Positions 6,271 through 9,874 of a stretch of 9,874 nt of DNA are shown one piece after another. The stretch lies in the NCBI GenBank assembly GCA_016781885.1, contig JADDPM010000084.1:1-9874 (forward strand), read 5' to 3'. The position numbers and the translations under genes were made by a program. The notes beneath the pieces were generated by a model that saw only the letters and a program-made list of their open reading frames with translations, had not been told where the DNA came from and made no database searches. The stretch's first letter is position 1; every line of letters begins with the position of its first letter. The stretch is from Rubrobacter sp. GTDB taxonomy: Bacteria > Actinomycetota > Rubrobacteria > Rubrobacterales > Rubrobacteraceae.

Positions 6271-6903
6271 GTGGTTTTAGGCAGGAGAGAGCTTAGCGTA
6301 GTCCTCCTGGCGTTCGGGGGGATCATCTCTGTCTATATGGTTTTGCTCGCAGGCCCGACTTCGGCTCAACAAGGCGGCGGCTCATCCGGCGGGACCACGG
6401 GTGGCGCGCAGCTCTCCTGCTCGGGGAATGAACGACTCGTGGAAACCTTCACCGGTACTGAAAGTCAGATCACCCCTCAGTTCGAGATAACCGGGAGGGA
6501 ATGGAATTATGCTTTCAGGAGAACCGGCGGCCTTGTCGATGTCTTTCAGATAGAAGCGCTGGACGAAGGCGGAGTTTCGGTGCCTTTCTCTACCATATTT
6601 TCCTCGGCGAGCGAAACCGGTCGCTCTGGTCCGATTGAAGGCCCAGGCACCTTTAGCCTTGATATAGACGCGGACAGTACAGGCTCGAACTTGCAATACA
6701 CGGTTGTCGTCTGCGACGAGGCAAACCAGGGAACGAGCACTCCAGGCTCAACAAGCGGCGTTATCCAGGCAACGATTCCTCAAAAACCGCTCCCGCCAAC
6801 CGGCGGCTGGCCAGTCTACGCCTTGGTCGCCAGCTCTATTTTCGCTGGCGTGGGGCTCCTGGGAATCAGGATCGGAATCCGGCGCGGGCAGCAAGGGCGA
6901 TAG
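6271..6903 (+). CDS. Exported surface protein with LPPTGG cell-wall sorting signal
   Basis: The protein has 210 aa. The N-terminus is a signal peptide: RR at 5-6, a hydrophobic stretch at 8-28, and likely cleavage after A32 (PTSA|QQ). A Gly/Ser/Thr linker leads to a mature domain (about 50-150) rich in beta strands, with FTGTESQITPQFEITG and GPGTFSLDIDAD. Its only two cysteines, C50 and C148, could form a disulfide. The C-terminus is a complete sorting signal: LPPTG at 174-178, a hydrophobic helix at about 181-203, and a basic tail RRGQQGR. A sortase gene follows after 67 bp, so it is probably anchored by that enzyme. The start is GTG 6271 with AAGGGGGGAG just upstream. The ligand or role of the domain is unknown. 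Confidence 0.8.
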   Translation: MVLGRRELSVVLLAFGGIISVYMVLLAGPTSAQQGGGSSGGTTGGAQLSCSGNERLVETFTGTESQITPQFEITGREWNYAFRRTGGLVDVFQIEALDEGGVSVPFSTIFSSASETGRSGPIEGPGTFSLDIDADSTGSNLQYTVVVCDEANQGTSTPGSTSGVIQATIPQKPLPPTGGWPVYALVASSIFAGVGLLGIRIGIRRGQQGR

Positions 6904-6970
6904 TCGAGAACGGAGGCTGGCATCTCCGCTTGTTATGGATCTTCGGAAGGATCGAGGTTAGACAGAGCAC

Positions 6971-7738
6971 ATGCTTCTGAAGGTAGGCGCGGCCATGATG
7001 CTCCTTTCGCTGGCGCTCGCTGCCGGGGTGGCGGCTACCGTCGGTCTCCGTGGCGAAGAACCTTCCGAGACGGCGACCCTCTCCTCGGAACCTTCGGTCG
7101 CCGAGACTACGACCGAGGAGAAGAGAAAGCCCAACCCAGGCCAGAAGACGAACAGGGTGGTTCGCAAGGAGTCCACACGGGAGGCTGCGTCCGAGCCCCG
7201 GTCCGAACCTCGGCCCGAGCCCCGGTCCGGGCCTATGCCGACGCCCGACGCCGACGAGTGGCCGAGGCCGACGGCAGAGGAGTTGGCCGTCGCCGACGAG
7301 CCTCGATACTACGAACCTACCTCTGACGCGGCGATGACGCTCACCGTGGAAGCTCTGGGCCTCTACGACGTGCCCGTTATGAGCTCCGCCAACCTGGAAG
7401 TCCTCGACAGGGGGCTAATGCATGAGCCGGAGACGTCCCTGCCCTGGGATCGGGACGCCCAGACGAACGTTTTTATAGCGGGCCACTACCTCGGCTATCC
7501 GGGGACGGGGAGCCGTTTGATCTTCCACGACCTCGACAAGCTGCGCGGCGGGGACGAGGTAGTCCTGAAAGACCGCCAGGGTCGAATCTACGAATACCGA
7601 GTTAGCGAGAGCTTTACGGTCAGCCCGGAAGACTCCTGGGTGATGGGGCAGGTACGTGACCGGGACATGGTCACCCTCCAGACCTGCACCCCTCCAACCT
7701 TCGAGAACCGCCTTATCGTCCGAGCTGATCGTGCTTAA
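6971..7738 (+). CDS. Class E-like sortase (transpeptidase), 255 aa
   Basis: This membrane-anchored cysteine transpeptidase would cut LPxTG-type signals between T and G and attach the protein to the cell wall. Residues about 5-27 form a signal anchor. Residues 30-115 are a Pro/Glu/Arg-rich spacer with a short tetrapeptide repeat at 74-85 (SEPR, SEPR, PEPR). The catalytic domain covers about 120-255. The triad is visible: H172 in FIAGHYLGYPG, C239 in VTLQTCTPP, and R247 in ENRLIVRAD. The TLxTC and RLIV signatures fit actinobacterial class E better than class A or C. ATG 6971 is the longest start, but GAGG is 12 nt away. ATG 6995, with GAAGGTAGG 7 nt upstream, would shorten the N-terminus by 8 residues and may be the true start. 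It lies directly after a likely substrate gene. Confidence 0.9.
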   Translation: MLLKVGAAMMLLSLALAAGVAATVGLRGEEPSETATLSSEPSVAETTTEEKRKPNPGQKTNRVVRKESTREAASEPRSEPRPEPRSGPMPTPDADEWPRPTAEELAVADEPRYYEPTSDAAMTLTVEALGLYDVPVMSSANLEVLDRGLMHEPETSLPWDRDAQTNVFIAGHYLGYPGTGSRLIFHDLDKLRGGDEVVLKDRQGRIYEYRVSESFTVSPEDSWVMGQVRDRDMVTLQTCTPPTFENRLIVRADRA

Positions 7739-7772
7739 CCAGGGTTTACACAGATCAATGGCAAGCCGGGAT

Positions 7773-7790
7773 CGAGGATGTCGGTCCTCG
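7773..7790 (+). terminator. Weak hairpin after the sortase gene
   Basis: CGAGGA (7773-7778) pairs with TCCTCG (7785-7790) around a 6-nt loop, 35 bp after the sortase stop. A second short stem, AGGGC/GCCCT, follows at 7805-7819. Neither is followed by a T run, so intrinsic termination would be inefficient. Confidence 0.3.
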
Positions 7791-7942
7791 CGGCAGTTGG
7801 GCGAAGGGCACCCCGCCCTCCTCAGCGTGATCTTTATAGCTACTTATGTAACTAGATCACATACACTCTCTCGGTGCTGTAACTATATTGCAAATAGTAG
7901 TGGTCCGCCGGGGATTGCTTGGCACGAAGGGGGTGCGTAGTA

Positions 7943-8044
7943 GTGAGGCGCATCAAGTCGGTCGTTCCGGTAGCCGCGTTGATAGCGTGGATCGTCGGAG
8001 AGAGATGGTTGCGCGGTAAGACGCACCATCGAGTCGTTGCCTGA
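7943..8044 (+). CDS. Possible 33-aa single-helix membrane peptide
   Basis: A GTG start with AAGGGGGTG about 8-10 nt upstream opens a 33-codon frame. The peptide has a basic N-terminus (RRIK), one hydrophobic stretch (VVPVAALIAWIV), then a basic tail with tryptophan, RGK and two histidines. This charge pattern is typical of small membrane peptides, including some type I toxins, but such short frames also arise by chance. No antisense RNA or partner is evident. Confidence 0.3.
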   Translation: MRRIKSVVPVAALIAWIVGERWLRGKTHHRVVA

Positions 8045-8229
8045 ACGTCACCACCTAGCTTCGCCGTGCTGGAAGGGGCGTACGATGGCGGCGACTGTCG
8101 GGGTCAGAGAAGCCCGAGCATTGGCGCACCCACCCTTGCGTTGCCGAGCGCGCTAGCCTGCTGAAAGAGTCGACGTTGGACTGGCTGAGGGCCCTGAATT
8201 GAGCTTCGAATGACCCAGAATTAATTTAG

Positions 8230-8250
8230 GCCTCCAGCTAGCCAGGAGGC
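8230..8250 (-). terminator. Hairpin downstream of the small membrane protein gene
   Basis: GCCTCC (8230-8235) and GGAGGC (8245-8250) form a 6-bp stem around a 9-nt loop, 25 bp past the stop codon at 8275. On the minus strand it is followed by CTAAATTAATTC, AT-rich but without a T run. Confidence 0.35.
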
Positions 8251-8274
8251 GAAAGGACGAGTAGCAGGCTCACC

Positions 8275-8511
8275 TCATGGCTCCTGCCCTATCCAGATAG
8301 CTCCCCCTATAATCGAGCCCAACACGAACAACAAGGTTGCCAGCGACCACTTTCCCGCGAGGGCGAAGATAAACGCCGCCCCGTAAGAGCAGAAAAGCGC
8401 GATGAACAAGAACAAGTTTCGTGCAGCAGGGGTCGATGCCAACTCCCTCAGCTCTGTACGTCTCCTTCTCGACCGTTGTTCCTTCCTTGTCCTCCGACTC
8501 CCCATACTCAT
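8275..8511 (-). CDS. Small membrane protein, 78 aa, two helices, function unknown
   Basis: A very basic cytoplasmic N-terminus (about 1-25, with RRTRKEQRSRRRR) is followed by two hydrophobic helices, near residues 32-52 and 56-74, and a short tail. The layout resembles many small actinobacterial membrane proteins of unknown role; the Arg cluster could touch nucleic acid or phospholipid. The start is ATG 8511, with a purine-rich AAGGAAGGCGG 6 nt upstream; ATG 8505 is also possible. It stands alone between decayed sequences, on the opposite strand to them. Confidence 0.6.
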   Translation of the reverse strand: MSMGSRRTRKEQRSRRRRTELRELASTPAARNLFLFIALFCSYGAAFIFALAGKWSLATLLFVLGSIIGGAIWIGQEP

Positions 8512-8589
8512 ATTTTCCGCCTTCCTTCTACCAGATGCACCCGCCCCGATACTGTGGGCAGACAGAGGGACGGAACCCAGAAGGACCCC

Positions 8590-9266
8590 GCCCCTACCTT
8601 GTTACCGGGCTACCGAGAGAATACCAGCCTGTTGAAAAACTCGATCCAGGCACGTTAGCTGCATGGACTGGCTCTAAAGACCCGAAACAGGCGTGTCGCA
8701 GAGACGCCGGACGCGGTGTTAGCCTGCAGCGACCTGGGATCCAAAATCAACCTGACCCAGTGGGACTGTGACCCAGTGGGACTACTCGGGGCCGTACTAG
8801 GCTTTCGGGATGGTGGCACTATAGATGTTGGGGAGCATAGACTGCGTTTTTGGAAACTCCGCACGTCCATCACTGGGACTCGATGATGGTGTTTGAGGAG
8901 ACGACGAGCAGCCTCTTCCCTGCGGACCTTTAGGTACAGTCAGAGGACCAACCGGCCATCGTGCGAGAGAACCTGGGCAAGGAGATGTGCCAGCTCTACC
9001 GCGAGTAGGGCATCTTTGCCGCGGAGGAGCCTGTGCTGAGGGTAGTCGAGCGTATCGAGAATCTCGCTGCGGATTGGATCAATCCGATGCATGGCGGAAG
9101 CCTGCTAAAAGAGGTGGCGTCTAGCCACACGTGTGCGCTTCGGAGCGAAGAGTTCGCCTTTGAAGGGAAACTGTTCGGTCGGGTAATACTCGACTCACAC
9201 ACGGCAGAGTCCACCTCTCCTTGCTTCCTGAGCCTTCGACCGCTGTATTCACCAAATTTCCGCTAA
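8590..9266 (+). pseudogene. Broken MBL-fold metallo-hydrolase (flavodiiron-type, oxygen-binding diiron domain)
   Basis: Read across frames, the sequence spells a metallo-beta-lactamase-fold protein. In one frame from about 8695 comes PDAVLACSDLGSKINLTQWD, and then DGGTIDVGEHRLRF (to 8850). After a one-base shift at a run of five Ts (8847-8851) the next frame gives LETPHVHHWDSMMVFEETT, SLFPADL, QPAIVRENLGKEM, GIFAAEEPVLRVVERIE, WINPMHGGS and FAFEGKLFGR. Family metal ligands remain in PHVHHWD, ADL and MHGGS. Stops at 8931-8933 (TAG in ADL-stop-VQ) and 9006-9008 (TAG in YRE-stop-GIF) break the second frame. Weaker resemblance extends left to about 8590 (PYLVTGLPREYQ, LDPGTLAAWTGSKDP), where the usual HxExDE ligands are lost. 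The true start is not identifiable. Confidence 0.8.
8753..8783. repeat. 16-bp tandem duplication inside the pseudogene
   Basis: TGACCCAGTGGGACT occurs at 8753-8767 and again at 8769-8783, one base apart. The unit of 16 bp is not a multiple of three, so the duplication shifts the reading frame in the conserved Q-W-D part of the MBL-fold sequence. Each copy also contains the small palindrome CCCAGTGGG. Confidence 0.85.
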
Positions 9267-9300
9267 GAGGTCTTCTCGCAAATTAAGAGGGGGTGAGGGA

Positions 9301-9342
9301 ATAGAAAAGGGCCAGGGCATAGCACCCTCAGCCCTTTCTATA
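9301..9342. terminator. Strong bidirectional hairpin terminator
   Basis: On the plus strand ATAGAAAAGGGC-C-AGGG pairs with CCCT-CA-GCCCTTTCTAT around a 7-nt loop, with only small internal mismatches. On the minus strand, 22 nt after the stop at 9364, the GGGC/AGGG stem is followed by TTTTCTATT, giving a good intrinsic terminator. In the plus direction the stem is followed by TTTCTATAT, so it can also stop transcripts coming from the pseudogene side. Confidence 0.75.
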
Positions 9343-9363
9343 TCCACCCATCAGGATTGTTTT

Positions 9364-9750
9364 TTAAGAAGTAGCTCCGACTGCTTGGTTAATCTTAGCC
9401 ACGTCGGCAGCGGGGTCTTGGACCTCCACCACGAGACGCTCGCATACATCGTCCTGCAGATGAATCACTATAGCCTTATCTCCCATACGATGGTGGGGAT
9501 TGTAGAACCTGACTCCCGGCTCGGCGACACAGTCAGTACCCCGCCCCAACGCCCATGCCCGCCACAACTTCTTCTCGATCTCAGGATTCGCTTCCGCGCC
9601 CAGCACATGCTTGAGGGGGATCTTCATGGTGGGCAGGAACGACATGGCCCTTTCTCTGCCCTTGACGTTAATCACCAGGTTCTCGCGAACAATTTCGACT
9701 GTGTTCGCCACCTTGACTTCTTCTTTAGCTCCAGTCACGGTGTCGGTCAT
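9364..9750 (-). CDS. Conserved-looking soluble protein of unknown function, 128 aa
   Basis: No signal peptide or membrane helix is visible. After a polar start (MTDTVTGAKEE) come alternating strand-like segments (VEIVRENLVINVKGRERAM, MKIPLKHVLGAEANPEI), a central helix, and then GVRFYNPHHRMGDKAIVIHL with RLVVEVQDPAADVAKINQAV at the end. The strand pattern closed by a C-terminal helix recalls small PH-like folds, such as proteins that judge membrane or ligand state, but this is a fold impression only. The start chosen is ATG 9750, with AAGGAG 7 nt upstream, rather than the in-frame codon at 9774. It is transcribed alone and followed by a strong terminator. Upstream, TTGAAC (9865-9860) and TACAAA (9841-9836) are 18 bp apart and could be a weak promoter. 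Confidence 0.7.
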   Translation of the reverse strand: MTDTVTGAKEEVKVANTVEIVRENLVINVKGRERAMSFLPTMKIPLKHVLGAEANPEIEKKLWRAWALGRGTDCVAEPGVRFYNPHHRMGDKAIVIHLQDDVCERLVVEVQDPAADVAKINQAVGATS

Positions 9751-9874
9751 GCCGCTGCTCCTTACCTCCAGCAACCCCCGTTGAGTCGCATCTACCGGTA
9801 ACTTATCTCGGCGCGCCAGCGGAGGAAATAGGACATTTGTACTAGATGTGTGTTGTCAGGTTCAAGCCCACAAC

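Larger units (their letters stand above)
7739..8274. other. Gene-poor stretch with possible decayed coding remnants
   Basis: After the sortase the sequence becomes locally AT-rich (about 7830-7920) and no normal-sized gene is seen. Two fragments could be remnants. One is an ORF of 23 codons at 8085-8156 with a good AAGGGG site, beginning MAATVGVREARA, faintly like the first residues of Phd-type antitoxins. The other is a frame ending at about 8184 with AERASLLKESTLDWLRALN, which reads like a natural C-terminus. Neither could be assigned. Confidence 0.35.

Noticed and set aside
8623..8650. Sequence like an insertion-sequence end (CAGCCTGTTGAAAAACTC)
   Set aside because: Similar ends occur in some transposons, but no inverted partner, target duplication or transposase remnant is present. 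The bases can be read as part of the decayed MBL-fold coding sequence (YQPVEKLDPG).
8155..9116. Three direct copies of an AGCCTGyTrAAA-like 15-mer (8155, 8624, 9101)
   Set aside because: The copies differ at several positions, are unevenly spaced and at least one is explained by the MBL-fold reading frame (GGSLLKE). Chance similarity is more likely than a repeat family.
9385..9801. 138-codon open frame on the plus strand
   Set aside because: It is antisense to the 128-aa protein, which has a good ribosome binding site and a terminator in its own direction.
9851..9874. Possible tRNA T-arm (GGTTCAAGCC) at the right edge
   Set aside because: The flanking bases do not form the required 5-bp T stem and no other cloverleaf arms are visible to the left; the right side is cut by the window.

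Overview
The window is high-GC DNA with short intergenic gaps and GTG as well as ATG starts. Its gene content (ADP-forming acyl-CoA synthetase, ECF sigma operon, class E-like sortase, Pro-rich linkers) suggests a deep-branching actinobacterium. A Rubrobacter-like genome is my best guess, based on the style of the proteins and not on any search.

Layout. (1) Positions 1-1911, minus strand: the 637 N-terminal residues of an NDP-forming acyl-CoA synthetase, running off the left edge. A perfect TATAAT box and a 7-bp-arm palindrome precede it. (2) 2065-2997, plus strand: an inosine-uridine type nucleoside hydrolase, probably leaderless. (3) 4762-2994, minus strand: a compact operon of an ECF sigma factor, a small protein resembling a zinc-less anti-sigma domain (GTGA overlap with the sigma gene), and an MscS/CmpX-type membrane channel. 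The channel's stop codon shares a CTAG with the stop of the nucleoside hydrolase. (4) 4968-5360, plus strand: a STAS-domain protein divergent from the sigma operon. (5) 5391-5930, minus strand: a four-helix membrane protein of unknown role. (6) 6271-7738, plus strand: an exported protein with an LPPTGG sorting signal, then a class E-like sortase, a likely enzyme-substrate pair for the cell surface. (7) 7739-9270: a loosely packed, partly decayed stretch with a small two-helix membrane protein (minus strand, 8511-8275) and a clear pseudogene of an MBL-fold (flavodiiron-type) metallo-hydrolase. The pseudogene has two in-frame stops, a frameshift in a T tract and a 16-bp tandem duplication. (8) 9364-9750, minus strand: a conserved-looking soluble protein of unknown function followed by a strong bidirectional hairpin terminator.

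Functionally, the most coherent unit is the envelope-stress-like block (sigma factor, candidate anti-sigma, channel, divergent STAS protein), followed by the sortase-substrate pair. Nothing here amounts to a clearly new defence or mobile system. The best leads are the zinc-less regulator coupled to a channel, the STAS protein without a phospho-acceptor, and the two palindromes at promoters.
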